DNA from: Pseudomonas sp.
GTDB taxonomy: Bacteria; Pseudomonadota; Gammaproteobacteria; Pseudomonadales; Pseudomonadaceae
Assembly: GCF_030150285.1 (NCBI RefSeq)
Contig: NZ_JASLGE010000011.1
Location: 1 to 50,308 of the forward strand
Length of the DNA stretch: 50,308 nucleotides
Reading direction: 5' to 3'
The position numbers were made by a program, and so were the translations under genes. This document shows positions 1-8,081 of the stretch, in pieces. Within the stretch, counting starts at the first letter, position 1. Each line of letters opens with the position of its first letter. The notes under the pieces were generated by a model. That model saw nothing but the letters and a program-made list of their open reading frames with translations, was not told the DNA's origin and made no database searches.

Positions 1-945
1 GGAGCACGTGCCTTTGGTGGCGTAGGTTTCAGGTTTGGCAGGCAGTGGCAGTAGTTTTCGCGAGTGCATGGGCACTGTCCGTGGGCCGTTCCACCGCAGC
101 ACAAAGTTGCGCGTCAACTCCGATACCGCAGGTCCTTCGATGCGCAGGTGCATGTCTTGCCAGGGCATGCGGGGTTGGCGAGAGGCGTCCACGCCCGCTG
201 CGGTAGGTGTGGTGCCACCGATACCCAGCGGGCCTTCGACTTCATAAGGGATCTGATAGTGATAGGCACTGATCTGGAAGTTTTTCTCATCAGGGTTGAT
301 CAGGTTTTCCCAGCCCAAGTGACCCAACTGAGGCACGCAGCCGTTGTAGCGGTTCATGCCTTGGCGCCAATCGGCATCGGCGCGCAGTTCAAAGCTGTCG
401 TCATCGTAGCGGCCGTAAGCCAAGTCCAGCCCACCCACGAAGGCGATTTGCTGGTCAATAACGACTTGTTTCTGGTGATGGCTATAGAACGACGTGGTTT
501 TGTCTGCGTTGGACTTGGTCGGGGTTACGAACACGCGTGGCTGGCCGACAATACGATTGATATCGAGCAACACACGCCGGGTCTGTTCGTCATAGGTCTG
601 TACAGGCGCGCTGTCATCCCAAGGCATAACGTAAATCTTGACACCCCGTTGGGCCGCTTCGAGCAGGCAGTCGTAGAGGCGCACCCTGGGTGCCAGTTGC
701 GCATCCCAGTTGACTTGCCAGCCAGCGATGTAGATCGACTCTTTAGCGGCGGCAAACTCAGTAATCAACTCGGCAAAATACGCTTTGCCGTTGAAGTAGG
801 GTGTTACTGCGTTGCCTCTCGCCGGAAAGGAAAACGCGGGGGCGAGCCAGATATTTTCAGTCACGAAGGCTTTATAGGCATTGCCTTGGGTATCCACGAT
901 TTGAAGTACGTTGCGCCGAGGTATGTAGTTTTCAGGATGGTTCAT
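1..945 (-). CDS. Phospholipase D family protein, PldA/Tle5-like (3' end outside window)
   Basis: Reading leftward from an ATG at 945, an open frame of 315 codons runs off the window edge, so only the N-terminal part is seen. Residues 157-164 form one HxK(x)4D motif (H157, K159, D164), followed by Gly-Gly at 171-172, which is the first catalytic motif of the phospholipase D superfamily. The flanking segments AGWQVNWD (74-81) and GGLDLAYGRYD resemble PldA/Tle5-type type VI secretion effectors, which hydrolyse membrane phospholipids in target cells. The second HKD motif should lie beyond position 1. No signal peptide is apparent, as expected for a T6SS cargo. AAGGA lies 8 bases before the ATG. 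The effector role is inference, because no VgrG, PAAR or immunity gene is in view. Confidence 0.8.
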   Translation of the reverse strand, partial: MNHPENYIPRRNVLQIVDTQGNAYKAFVTENIWLAPAFSFPARGNAVTPYFNGKAYFAELITEFAAAKESIYIAGWQVNWDAQLAPRVRLYDCLLEAAQRGVKIYVMPWDDSAPVQTYDEQTRRVLLDINRIVGQPRVFVTPTKSNADKTTSFYSHHQKQVVIDQQIAFVGGLDLAYGRYDDDSFELRADADWRQGMNRYNGCVPQLGHLGWENLINPDEKNFQISAYHYQIPYEVEGPLGIGGTTPTAAGVDASRQPRMPWQDMHLRIEGPAVSELTRNFVLRWNGPRTVPMHSRKLLPLPAKPETYATKGTCS

Positions 946-1622
946 TTCACGTGTCCTTCAGCGTGTTGATCAGTGTTTGAGAAGTGCCCAATAAGGCAGT
1001 GGCTCTGCACGTTGAAAGCTCGCCGTTATAGCCATCCAAAAAAGCGACAAGTTGAATAGTGAGCGCGCAAGGCATAGGGGCGGGAGCCATTGTGCCCAGT
1101 TGCCAGGGGGAGTTGGCGGGGGAAAGAGTCTTAAAAAGGAGGACTACAATAATTAGAGAAAGAGCCTACGAAAACTTGTCAGTGCATGATGTAACAAGCT
1201 CTTTGACGCGTGATGTCAGGTTATCCGGCGATAGGGAAGGGAGGGGGCATTTGCAGCGCTGAGGGTCAGAGGGTTACTTGTCCGTAATCGGCCGGCGAGG
1301 GTGCAGCTTTTGTGTTGTTCAAACAGGCGGGTTTATCCCTCGCTCTAACTTCGAGAGTGAGCGTTCAGTGAGTGCTGTTAGATATCGTGCTTTTAAAGGA
1401 CGAATCCTATTATTCCAATGTCATAAGTGGCTCCGGTCGGTAGTTATTCCGACCTTGATATCACTGTCGTTGGGCGTGTGCCATTTCTGGGTAAGTCCTG
1501 GGCTTTAAAGGGCTGATGCCCAGGTAAAAGCACTCCACCTGTTTATCCATGAACGCGATATTGGCGTGAGAATCGCTTGGGTTGTCTTCCCGACGGCGAG
1601 TTGTCACGCCTCTATTTCTCCA
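946..1622. other. Gene-poor stretch, no supported gene
   Basis: About 680 bases separate the start of the phospholipase D gene from the stop of the FAD dehydrogenase gene. Two short open frames (about 67 and 76 codons) occur on the plus strand, but neither has a convincing ribosome site, domain or Pseudomonas-like codon use. The composition looks more AT-rich than the flanking genes, which would fit an old insertion or decayed DNA beside an effector gene. The phospholipase promoter should lie near 960-1100. I see no tRNA-like or integrase remnant. Confidence 0.5.
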
Positions 1623-3053
1623 TCATTCCTGCGGCATCAGTGCCAGGCTGGTCAGGGGAATGGGTTTGACCGGGGCTTGTGCGGTATAGGCACCGGTCTG
1701 GTCCACGGCGATGTTGCGTTCGGCTGATACCAGGTGCGCCACGGTGTGTTGGCAATAACGCCCTTGGCACGGGCCCATGCCGCTGCGGCAGGCGAGTTTG
1801 ACGCTGTTGACGGAGGTGACGTGGGGGTGGGCCTTGAGAAAGCCGCACACTTGCCCCGCCGTGACGTCTTCGCAGCGGCAGATCAGTGTGTCGCTGTCGG
1901 CCAGCCGGGTGAGGGCGTCCAGGCGAGGGGCAAAGAAGCGCGCCACTACGTCCGAAAAGGGTTTGGCCCGTGCCAGCGCCCGGCGAGCCGGTTCGGTGGG
2001 CATCGCCGCATCGGGTTTAAGCGCCGCGACAATGGCGGCACCCGCCAGCCGGCCTTGGCAATGGGCCATTTCGGCCCCCGCAACGCCGCACGGTTCGCCG
2101 GCGACGTAGATATGTTCCCGTGAGGTGCGCTGGGAGTCGTCATGGTCGACCACCCATCCACCCCGCTCGGGGTTCCAGTTGACGCTGCACCCGGCCTGAC
2201 GGGCCAGTTCGGTGCTGGCCAAAAGGCCGTAGCCGATGGCGAGGCCGTCAACCTCATGGCTGCGTTCAGTGCCGGGCAGGGGGGCCCAGTGTTGGTCGAC
2301 GGTACTTAAGGTCACGCGTTCTACGCCTTCATCGCCCTCGGCGCGGGTGATCAGGGTCGAGAAGCGCAGCGGCACTCCCTTGCGCCATAGGGTGAAGAGG
2401 AGGGTGCCCAGTTGCGTAAACAGTCGCCAGTGCCCGGGCAAGGCCCGCCAGCCCGCCAGCATCTCGCGAAGGCTGGGGCGGGGGCGCGCAATGGCCACTT
2501 CCTGCAGGTGCGCGCCCGCCTCGATCAGTTGCCCGGCCAGCAACAGCAGCAAAGGGTGCGAGCCGGCGAGTACGTAGCGCTGTGAAGAACACAAAAACTG
2601 GCTCTTAAGCAGGGTTTGCACCCCGCCCGCGGTCATAACACCCGGTAACGTCCAGCCCGGGAAGGCGACGGGCAAGTCGTAGGCCCCGGTGGCAATCAGC
2701 AGTTTTTTGCCGTTGAACAGCACCGATTTATCGCCCGTAAGCACCGCCACTTGCACCCCGTCAGGGGCCGGGTGGAACACGCCCCAAGCGCTGCTTGAGT
2801 AATGCCAGTGAATGCGCGTGTTGCGCCGCGCCTGTTCAATCAACTGTGCGCCAAAGGGGTAACTGGCAAATGCACTGCTGGGCGGGGTTTTGAAGGTCGC
2901 GGGCGGCTGACGGAAGATCTGCCCGCCGGGGGCCGCCTGTTCATCAATCACGGCCACGCTCAAGCCCGCTTCGCTGGCCAGCAACGCTGCGCTCAGCCCC
3001 GCCGGCCCGGCACCGACCACCACAAGATCATAGTGCTGTGTTTCAAGCTTCAT
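1623..3053 (-). CDS. FAD/NAD(P)-binding dehydrogenase alpha subunit (HcnB/opine-oxidase/D-hydroxyproline-dehydrogenase type)
   Basis: This 476-residue flavoprotein has an N-terminal dinucleotide fold (VVVGAGPAG) and a C-terminal BFD-like [2Fe-2S] region (CRCEDV, then CRSGMGPCQGRYC). That is the architecture of the alpha subunit of HcnABC-like membrane dehydrogenases that oxidise glycine, opines or D-hydroxyproline. It is the last gene of a compact minus-strand operon and overlaps the [2Fe-2S] gene by 11 bases. A GTG at 3068 could extend it by five codons, but GAGG lies 6 bases before the ATG at 3053, so I prefer the shorter form. The reaction is probably dehydrogenation of a carbon-nitrogen bond with electrons passed through the small subunit. 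The substrate is not readable from sequence; the adjacent DapA-like lyase suggests an amino or imino acid. Confidence 0.85.
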   Translation of the reverse strand: MKLETQHYDLVVVGAGPAGLSAALLASEAGLSVAVIDEQAAPGGQIFRQPPATFKTPPSSAFASYPFGAQLIEQARRNTRIHWHYSSSAWGVFHPAPDGVQVAVLTGDKSVLFNGKKLLIATGAYDLPVAFPGWTLPGVMTAGGVQTLLKSQFLCSSQRYVLAGSHPLLLLLAGQLIEAGAHLQEVAIARPRPSLREMLAGWRALPGHWRLFTQLGTLLFTLWRKGVPLRFSTLITRAEGDEGVERVTLSTVDQHWAPLPGTERSHEVDGLAIGYGLLASTELARQAGCSVNWNPERGGWVVDHDDSQRTSREHIYVAGEPCGVAGAEMAHCQGRLAGAAIVAALKPDAAMPTEPARRALARAKPFSDVVARFFAPRLDALTRLADSDTLICRCEDVTAGQVCGFLKAHPHVTSVNSVKLACRSGMGPCQGRYCQHTVAHLVSAERNIAVDQTGAYTAQAPVKPIPLTSLALMPQE

Positions 3054-3336
3054 CACTGACCTCGACACACATGCCCTGGCTCACCACGGTCATGCAACTG
3101 CGCTGGGCTTCAAGGCCATTGATCGTGACCATGCACTCATAGCAAACGCCCATGTTGCACACGGGCGTGCGCGGTGTGCCACGCACACTGCGGCGAAAGC
3201 CTTGAATACCGGCCGCGAGCAAGGCGGTTGCAACGGTTTCACCCGGGTAGCACAAGGTCTCCCGGCCGTTGACACGAATCTGGATGGGCGAAGGGCGTGC
3301 ATCCGCCGTAAGTTCAATGCGTCTGGCATCAGGCAA
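3043..3336 (-). CDS. Small (2Fe-2S)-binding dehydrogenase subunit (HcnA/gamma type)
   Basis: This protein of 97 residues carries a plant-type ferredoxin-like cluster motif, with cysteines at 60, 65, 68 and 81 in the context RTPVCNMGVCYEC. It matches the small iron-sulfur subunit (HcnA, or the gamma subunit of D-hydroxyproline dehydrogenase) that bridges the two flavoprotein subunits. Its start overlaps the stop of the FAD beta-subunit gene and its end overlaps the alpha-subunit gene, so the three are translationally linked and probably form one heteromeric complex. The length is normal for the family. No signal peptide is seen. Confidence 0.85.
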   Translation of the reverse strand: MPDARRIELTADARPSPIQIRVNGRETLCYPGETVATALLAAGIQGFRRSVRGTPRTPVCNMGVCYECMVTINGLEAQRSCMTVVSQGMCVEVSDEA

Positions 3337-4543
3337 GGGTCAGGCTCCCGAAGCGGCGTGGATCGAAGGGGGTGATGTCCAGGGTGGGCGATTGCCCGAG
3401 CATGCGTTCGGCCAGCAGCCGCGCATAGGTCGGCCCCAAGGTAAAGGCCGAGCCGCCAGTGGCGATGTATAAACCGTGACTTTTCGGCACTTCGCCCAGC
3501 AGTGGGAGCTGGTCGGAAACCAGGGCGGTGGTGCCGGTCCATACCCGCAGGATGGACAGCTTTTTCAGGTCCGGGACCACGGCCAGTGCCGCGCTCATAT
3601 TGCCGGTCAATGAACCCAGCAGCAGTTCGGGCCGGCGGTCGAGGTCGATCACGCCGTCAACATGGTGCAAGCGGGCAGGCCAGCCGCCGCCGATTAGAAT
3701 CGTGCCGTCGCCGGTCTGTTTGAGCGAAAGGCGTCGCCCGGCGTGTTGAATCAAATGAGGGATCATCGGTTGGGTGCGCACGGTGCTGGTCATGGTCAGC
3801 GCCACCGGGCTCACTGGCAGGCTGATACCGGCCATGGCCGCGATGCGTCCCGACCAGGCCCCAGCGGTGATTGCCAGCGTGCGCGCCAGGCATTCACTGC
3901 CGTCGCTGAACTGCACCCGCCAGCCACCGTGTTCGTACCGCAGGGCGCTGACGCCCAGGCCGCTGTCGATTCGTGCGCCCAGGCGGGCGGCGGCGGCGGC
4001 GTAAGCCAGCACGCAACGGCGTGGGTCGGCCTTGCCTTCCCGAGCGCAAAAAGCCGCGCCCAGGATGCGGTCGCTGAGGTAAGGCGCGCGGCTGCGCACC
4101 TGGGCACCGTCCAGCAGCTCAATCTCCAGGCCACTGGCGCGTTCAAGCCTGACTTTCTGCTCCAGGGTGTCCAGTTGTTGCACGGTTTCGGCCACCATAA
4201 AGCCGCCGGTCTGCGACACCCCGACCGGCATTCCCAGTTCAGCCTCAAGGCCCGCCCAAGCGTGCTGTGCGTCCAGGTGCAAAGGCATGGCCTCAGCGGC
4301 TTTGCGCGCGGCTTCGGGGCCGTTCTCGATCATCCGGTATTCGAGCTGAAAGTGCAGGCTGCCGGCATTCTGGCTCGACGCCGCACTGTTCAGTTGCCCG
4401 CGCTCGGCCAGCCGCACACGGGCACCGGACCTGGCCAGGTAGTACGTCACGGCGCTGCCCAGCAGACCACCACCGATCACCAGGCAATCTACCGTGCCTT
4501 GCGCCTCGACCTGTGAGGGGATGACAGTCATAGGTGCATTCAC
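3329..4543 (-). CDS. FAD-dependent oxidoreductase, DadA/HcnC-like beta (catalytic) subunit
   Basis: This 404-residue protein of the D-amino-acid-oxidase (DAO) fold has an N-terminal FAD motif (VIGGGLLGSAVTYYLARSG) and the C-terminal DAO signature around ATGGSAFTLGPTYARLLAE. In HcnC, OoxB and LhpB-type proteins this subunit holds the FAD that oxidises the amine. The GTG at 4543 overlaps the TGA of the lyase gene as GTGA, indicating translational coupling; an in-frame ATG at 4531 is the alternative start. Together with the [2Fe-2S] and alpha subunits it makes a complete three-part dehydrogenase. The substrate could be a D-amino acid, hydroxyproline, sarcosine-like or opine-like compound. Confidence 0.85.
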   Translation of the reverse strand: MNAPMTVIPSQVEAQGTVDCLVIGGGLLGSAVTYYLARSGARVRLAERGQLNSAASSQNAGSLHFQLEYRMIENGPEAARKAAEAMPLHLDAQHAWAGLEAELGMPVGVSQTGGFMVAETVQQLDTLEQKVRLERASGLEIELLDGAQVRSRAPYLSDRILGAAFCAREGKADPRRCVLAYAAAAARLGARIDSGLGVSALRYEHGGWRVQFSDGSECLARTLAITAGAWSGRIAAMAGISLPVSPVALTMTSTVRTQPMIPHLIQHAGRRLSLKQTGDGTILIGGGWPARLHHVDGVIDLDRRPELLLGSLTGNMSAALAVVPDLKKLSILRVWTGTTALVSDQLPLLGEVPKSHGLYIATGGSAFTLGPTYARLLAERMLGQSPTLDITPFDPRRFGSLTLA

Positions 4544-5478
4544 TGTGCAGACGGGTTGACGATGTCGATGCCCAGGCGGGTCAGCGTCGCGGCGACCGAG
4601 GCCACTTCTGCCTCATTCAGTTCCAGCAGCGGCCGACGCACGAACCCGGCGGGCACGCCGCGCAGCCGCAGTGCGGTTTTGAGAATGGCTTGGGCGCTGC
4701 CGAAGTTGCCGGCGAAGTCTTTGTTGAACCACGCGTTCATGATGACCCGGTCACGCTCGCCCAATTCGATGGCCCGGGCTTTATCACCGCTGCGCATCAG
4801 GTTCCAGAAGTCTGGGTGATCGCTGCCCAGTACGCCGCCCGCGCCCATCAGGCCGTCGCCGTGGCCCATCTCAACCAGGTCGGCTCCGAGCTTGGAGGTC
4901 GGCACGTTGAAGTAGCGCACCTTGTCAGACAGCCGATAAAGGCCGTCGAGAAACGCCGCAAAGTTGGGTGTCGAGTTTTTGATGGCGACCACGTTGTTGA
5001 TGTCGGCCAAGCGGTCCAGCAAGTCCACGTCCATGTCCACCACGCAGCCGCGGGGCCAGTTGTAAACACACATCGGTAGGGACGTGTTGTCTGAAACGTC
5101 CTGGTAGAACTGCACCAGTTCATTGGCGGTGGGCACGATATAGGGCGGCGGCGTTAGCAGAATGCCATCCAGCCCGGCGCGCTCGGCGGCTCGGGCGTGG
5201 CGGATAGCCTCCGCGGCGGTAAACGCGTTACAGCTGCCAATCACGGTCATGCGGCCGTCGATAATACGGGCCGATTCGCTGAACAACAGCGCCCGTTCCT
5301 GTTCACTCAGGCTGAACCATTCACCGGAAGTGCCCGCCAGAACCACACCATGCATGCGCTGCTCGACATACCATTCGAGCATGCCGGCCAGGCCGTTGAG
5401 GTCCAGCGCACCTTCGCGGGTGAACGGCGTGGTAATCGCCGGAATGTAGCCGAACCAGTCGATGTCGTTTCTGTTCAT
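4540..5478 (-). CDS. Dihydrodipicolinate synthase/N-acetylneuraminate lyase superfamily protein
   Basis: This 312-residue TIM-barrel class I aldolase or dehydratase carries the Schiff-base lysine at K167 (VVAIKNST), the catalytic tyrosine at Y139 (VYNWPRG) and a GTSGE pyruvate-carboxylate-binding loop at 49-53. In known operons the same family supplies pyrroline-4-hydroxy-2-carboxylate deaminase (LhpC) beside a D-hydroxyproline dehydrogenase, KDG dehydratases, and aromatic hydratase-aldolases. Being first in the operon with the three dehydrogenase subunits, it probably acts on their product. No hydroxyproline epimerase or semialdehyde dehydrogenase is adjacent, so that pathway is only one candidate. 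I chose the ATG at 5478, which has GGAGG 8 bases upstream, over the GTG at 5484. Confidence 0.82.
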   Translation of the reverse strand: MNRNDIDWFGYIPAITTPFTREGALDLNGLAGMLEWYVEQRMHGVVLAGTSGEWFSLSEQERALLFSESARIIDGRMTVIGSCNAFTAAEAIRHARAAERAGLDGILLTPPPYIVPTANELVQFYQDVSDNTSLPMCVYNWPRGCVVDMDVDLLDRLADINNVVAIKNSTPNFAAFLDGLYRLSDKVRYFNVPTSKLGADLVEMGHGDGLMGAGGVLGSDHPDFWNLMRSGDKARAIELGERDRVIMNAWFNKDFAGNFGSAQAILKTALRLRGVPAGFVRRPLLELNEAEVASVAATLTRLGIDIVNPSAQ

Positions 5479-5505
5479 CTGCACAACCTCCAGGGTCTTA
5501 AAAAA

Positions 5506-6042
5506 TCAAGGAACCGGAGGGGTGATCGACATGATGATCTCCACAGCCTCCTGTCCTTCGTTCATGTATCGGTGCGCCGCACTGGCGTCGAACGTCATGC
5601 TTTCACCGGCGTTGACGGTGTAAGGCACATCGCCGATCACCGCGCTGAGCGTGCCGCGCACCACGTAGACGCTTTCAAGCGAGGGGTGCGTCAGCGGCAC
5701 TTCGGACGACACCTGCCCCGGCTCAAAGACCGCTCGTAACACTTCCATTTGCCCGTTGCCACGGGTCAGGCGCTCGTAACTCACGCCACCTTTGGGGCCC
5801 ATCAGCGTGGTCCGCTCACCCGGCCGGCTGATCCACACACTGGGGGCCGTGGGGTCAGCAAACAGAGCCGACATGGACTCCCCGAACACACTGCTGAGCC
5901 TTCGCAGGGTGGTCAGGCTGGGTTCAGTCACATCCCTTTCGATTTGACTCAACAAGGTCGCTGACAACCCGGCTTCACTCGCCAGGGCTCTTAAGGACAA
6001 TCCGCGCGACACGCGCAACGCGTTCAATCGTTTTCCCAGCAC
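5506..6042 (-). CDS. XRE-family regulator with C-terminal cupin domain
   Basis: The N-terminal helix-turn-helix (about residues 5-55, with LSLRALASEAGLSATLLSQIE) is followed by a small cupin sensor domain (about 100-178) ending in IIMSITPPVP. Such proteins are usually local repressors or activators that sense a catabolite (SutR, PuuR type). The frame is open to a Met codon at 6123, but the GTG at 6042 has GGAG at a good distance and begins right before the HTH. It also leaves the inverted repeat at 6082-6114 outside the coding region. The gene precedes the dehydrogenase operon on the same strand (27 bases to the lyase gene) and diverges from the symporter genes, so it probably controls both. 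Confidence 0.82.
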   Translation of the reverse strand: MLGKRLNALRVSRGLSLRALASEAGLSATLLSQIERDVTEPSLTTLRRLSSVFGESMSALFADPTAPSVWISRPGERTTLMGPKGGVSYERLTRGNGQMEVLRAVFEPGQVSSEVPLTHPSLESVYVVRGTLSAVIGDVPYTVNAGESMTFDASAAHRYMNEGQEAVEIIMSITPPVP

Positions 6043-6081
6043 GCTCTGTATCTCCAGGCGATAGATGTTTTTGTACGCTAC

Positions 6082-6114
6082 GACTGCACGAAAATCAACT
6101 TTACTTGTGCAGTC
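6082..6114. promoter_or_regulatory. Inverted repeat GACTGCAC...GTGCAGTC, probable operator
   Basis: Two perfect 8-base arms, 6082-6089 and 6107-6114, are separated by 17 bases in the gap between the XRE-cupin gene and the divergent DUF3311/symporter operon. The sequence ACTGCACRAAAAT that starts in the left arm recurs as a direct repeat at 6258-6270, just before the DUF3311 start. Arms spaced about two helical turns apart, plus a third half-site, are what a dimeric regulator such as the adjacent XRE protein might bind. The assignment is inference. Confidence 0.5.
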
Positions 6115-6264
6115 AGGGTGCACTAGTAATGTGCGAGGTTGGTTTTTCAGGTGCCTTTTTGGGGCTGATATCCTTTATGTGCAGGCTTTTAATGTTTTTC
6201 ATCAAATATCTTTTGACAGTTTCAAAGCTTGGCCTTACGTTTCGGCTGTGCGCTCTTACTGCAC

Positions 6265-6275
6265 AAAAATAAGAA
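6265..6275 (+). promoter_or_regulatory. AAN-repeat (Crc/Hfq-type catabolite repression motif) before DUF3311 start
   Basis: The mRNA segment reads AA-A-AA-U-AA-G-AA immediately before the GAAGG ribosome site of the DUF3311 gene. AANAANAA is the established target of Hfq with Crc in Pseudomonas, which blocks translation of catabolic and uptake genes while preferred carbon sources are present. Its place over the ribosome site fits that role. Part of it overlaps the direct-repeat half-site described at 6258. Confidence 0.45.
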
Positions 6276-6285
6276 GGTATCTATC

Positions 6286-6567
6286 ATGACCCAACGCGCC
6301 TCACCCCCTGTAACCGATCGCAAAGCCAAGCGCCCGCACCTGTGGCTGCTGTGCTTGCCGTTCTTATGGCAAGTGGCTGCTGTGCCGTGGGCCAACGGCA
6401 TTGACTACACACCCCTTGGCCTGCCGTTCCCCATGGTCTGGCAAATGATGGGGGTGATGTTCGCCAGTGCACTGTTCGCTGTCATTTTTCATCTGGACCG
6501 CCGCGCGGGCGTCGAGGCTGAAGAAGAGGCATTTTTGCTGGCACAGACCCACTCAACAGTTGAGTAA
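6286..6567 (+). CDS. DUF3311 small membrane protein, symporter partner
   Basis: This protein of 93 residues has two membrane segments (about 18-35 and 50-72) and a charged, glutamate-rich C-terminus. DUF3311 proteins are regularly encoded directly before a sodium:solute symporter, as here, with 5 bases between the genes, and are thought to be an accessory part of that transporter. The ATG at 6286 has GAAGG 9 bases upstream; a longer frame from 6229 lacks a ribosome site. It is the first gene of the operon facing the XRE-cupin gene. Confidence 0.8.
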   Translation: MTQRASPPVTDRKAKRPHLWLLCLPFLWQVAAVPWANGIDYTPLGLPFPMVWQMMGVMFASALFAVIFHLDRRAGVEAEEEAFLLAQTHSTVE

Positions 6568-6572
6568 CATCG

Positions 6573-8066
6573 ATGAAACTACTGGTTGTCAGCCTTATTT
6601 TGATCGTAGCAGTCGTCGGTTCGTTTATGTTTGGGCGCGCTCGACAGGCGCGCAAGCGTAACCTTGCTGATTGGGCGGTGGGTGGCCGCAGTTTGGGCGG
6701 TTTGCTGTTCTGGTTTGTCAACGCAGGCGAAATCTACACGACGTTTGCCGTGTTCGGTATTGCGGGTTATGCATGGGCCCTGGGCGCGCCGGCTTATTTG
6801 GCCTTCTGCTCGGTGTCTTTGTCTTATGCCATTGGCTACTGGCTCATGCCCAAAATCTGGAAAGCCGGGCGCTTGCGCGGCCTTATCACCCAAGCCGATT
6901 TCTTCGCCAACCGCTATAACTCCCGCGGCCTGGGCGTGACCACGGGCATCATCGGTATCGGCGCACTGATCGTGTACGTGCAGATTCAACTGGTGAGCCT
7001 GGGGTTGATTGTGTCGCTGACGTTTGACGGCGCGCTGTCCAACACGGCCTCGACCATTGTGGCCGGTGGGTTGATGGTGGCCTTCGTTCTGTTTGCCGGG
7101 CTGCGCTCTGCGGCGTTCGCGGCGGCGGTCAAAGACATCCTGATGATCGTGCTGGTGGTGGTGCTGGCCTGGACCGTGGCCGACGTTGTGGGGGCCAGTT
7201 CCATTCTCGACATTTTCGTCAAGGCAGAAGAATCTCATCCGGGCATTGGTAAATTCCCAGGGCTGGACCCTTCATCACCGACCACCAGTGTGTGGCTGAT
7301 GACGTCGGCACTGAACATCGCCCTCGGTAACTGGGTGTTCCCGCACCTGTTCCAGGTGTCGTATTCGGCCAACAGCGCGACGTCGATTCGGCGCAATGCG
7401 ATCTGGCAGCCGATTTACTCGATGGCGTTCGGCTTTATTATCCTGCTGGGCTTTGCCGCCCTCGTGGCGGGCACTCAACCGCCGGATGGCAACATGAACG
7501 CGGTGTTGCTGCAGTTCGTCACCGACAAATACCCGCAATGGGTCATTGGCTTGCTGGCAGGCACGGGCTTTTTACTGGCACTGGCACCGGGTTCTGTCTT
7601 GCTGCTTACCGCAGGCTCGATTTTCAGCCGCAACATTGTTGCGCCGTTCAAACCGCAACTCAGTGAAAAACAGTCGCTGCTGATTTCCCGTGTCAGTGTC
7701 GTGGTCTTTGCGGCCTTTGCCGTGGCCATCACCCTCACCCAGAAAGGCTCGCTGGTGTCGATCCTGCTCAGCGCCTACTCCGCGATCGGCATGCTTGCAC
7801 CGGGCGTGTTCCTGGGCTTCCTGTGGAAACGCACCACAGCGGTCGGCGTGGTGAGCGGCATTATTGTCGGCTTCCTGATCCTGCTGTTGCCGGCCTCCAG
7901 CGCCTGGCTGGGCAGCACACTGCCGAACTGGGAACCGGGCCTGATCGCCATGGCGGCCAACGCGTTGGTGGTTCTGGGTGTGAGCCTGCTGACCAAGGCC
8001 CCTTCGGCGCACCATGTGGCGCTGGGTTTGTTAACGCCTGGCCCCGCCAGCCTCACCGCACGTTAA
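6573..8066 (+). CDS. Sodium:solute symporter family (SSS) permease
   Basis: This 497-residue integral membrane protein has about 13 hydrophobic segments and the SSS-family layout. The N-terminal signal-anchor-like helix is followed by a cytoplasmic patch (RKRNLADWAVGGRSLGG) typical of the YidK/PanF-like branch. It couples sodium entry to uptake of a small organic solute, often a carboxylate, amino acid or vitamin-like compound. It pairs with DUF3311 upstream and is followed closely by the VOC and RidA-like genes and then a porin. The operon therefore looks like uptake plus early processing of one compound. Substrate unknown. Confidence 0.85.
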   Translation: MKLLVVSLILIVAVVGSFMFGRARQARKRNLADWAVGGRSLGGLLFWFVNAGEIYTTFAVFGIAGYAWALGAPAYLAFCSVSLSYAIGYWLMPKIWKAGRLRGLITQADFFANRYNSRGLGVTTGIIGIGALIVYVQIQLVSLGLIVSLTFDGALSNTASTIVAGGLMVAFVLFAGLRSAAFAAAVKDILMIVLVVVLAWTVADVVGASSILDIFVKAEESHPGIGKFPGLDPSSPTTSVWLMTSALNIALGNWVFPHLFQVSYSANSATSIRRNAIWQPIYSMAFGFIILLGFAALVAGTQPPDGNMNAVLLQFVTDKYPQWVIGLLAGTGFLLALAPGSVLLLTAGSIFSRNIVAPFKPQLSEKQSLLISRVSVVVFAAFAVAITLTQKGSLVSILLSAYSAIGMLAPGVFLGFLWKRTTAVGVVSGIIVGFLILLLPASSAWLGSTLPNWEPGLIAMAANALVVLGVSLLTKAPSAHHVALGLLTPGPASLTAR

Positions 8067-8081
8067 TGGGAGCGTAAGCAT

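Noticed and set aside
64..969. A 301-codon plus-strand frame at the left edge
   Set aside because: It is antisense to the phospholipase D gene, whose translation shows a clear HxK(x)4D motif; the plus-strand product has no recognisable domain.
1059..1508. Two small plus-strand frames of 67 and 76 codons
   Set aside because: They have no convincing start context, domain or codon pattern; kept as unassigned intergenic DNA.
1623..4543. Calling the three-subunit dehydrogenase a hydrogen cyanide synthase (hcnABC)
   Set aside because: Gene order, strand arrangement and the adjacent DapA-like lyase differ from hcnABC, and the same architecture is shared with opine and D-hydroxyproline dehydrogenases.
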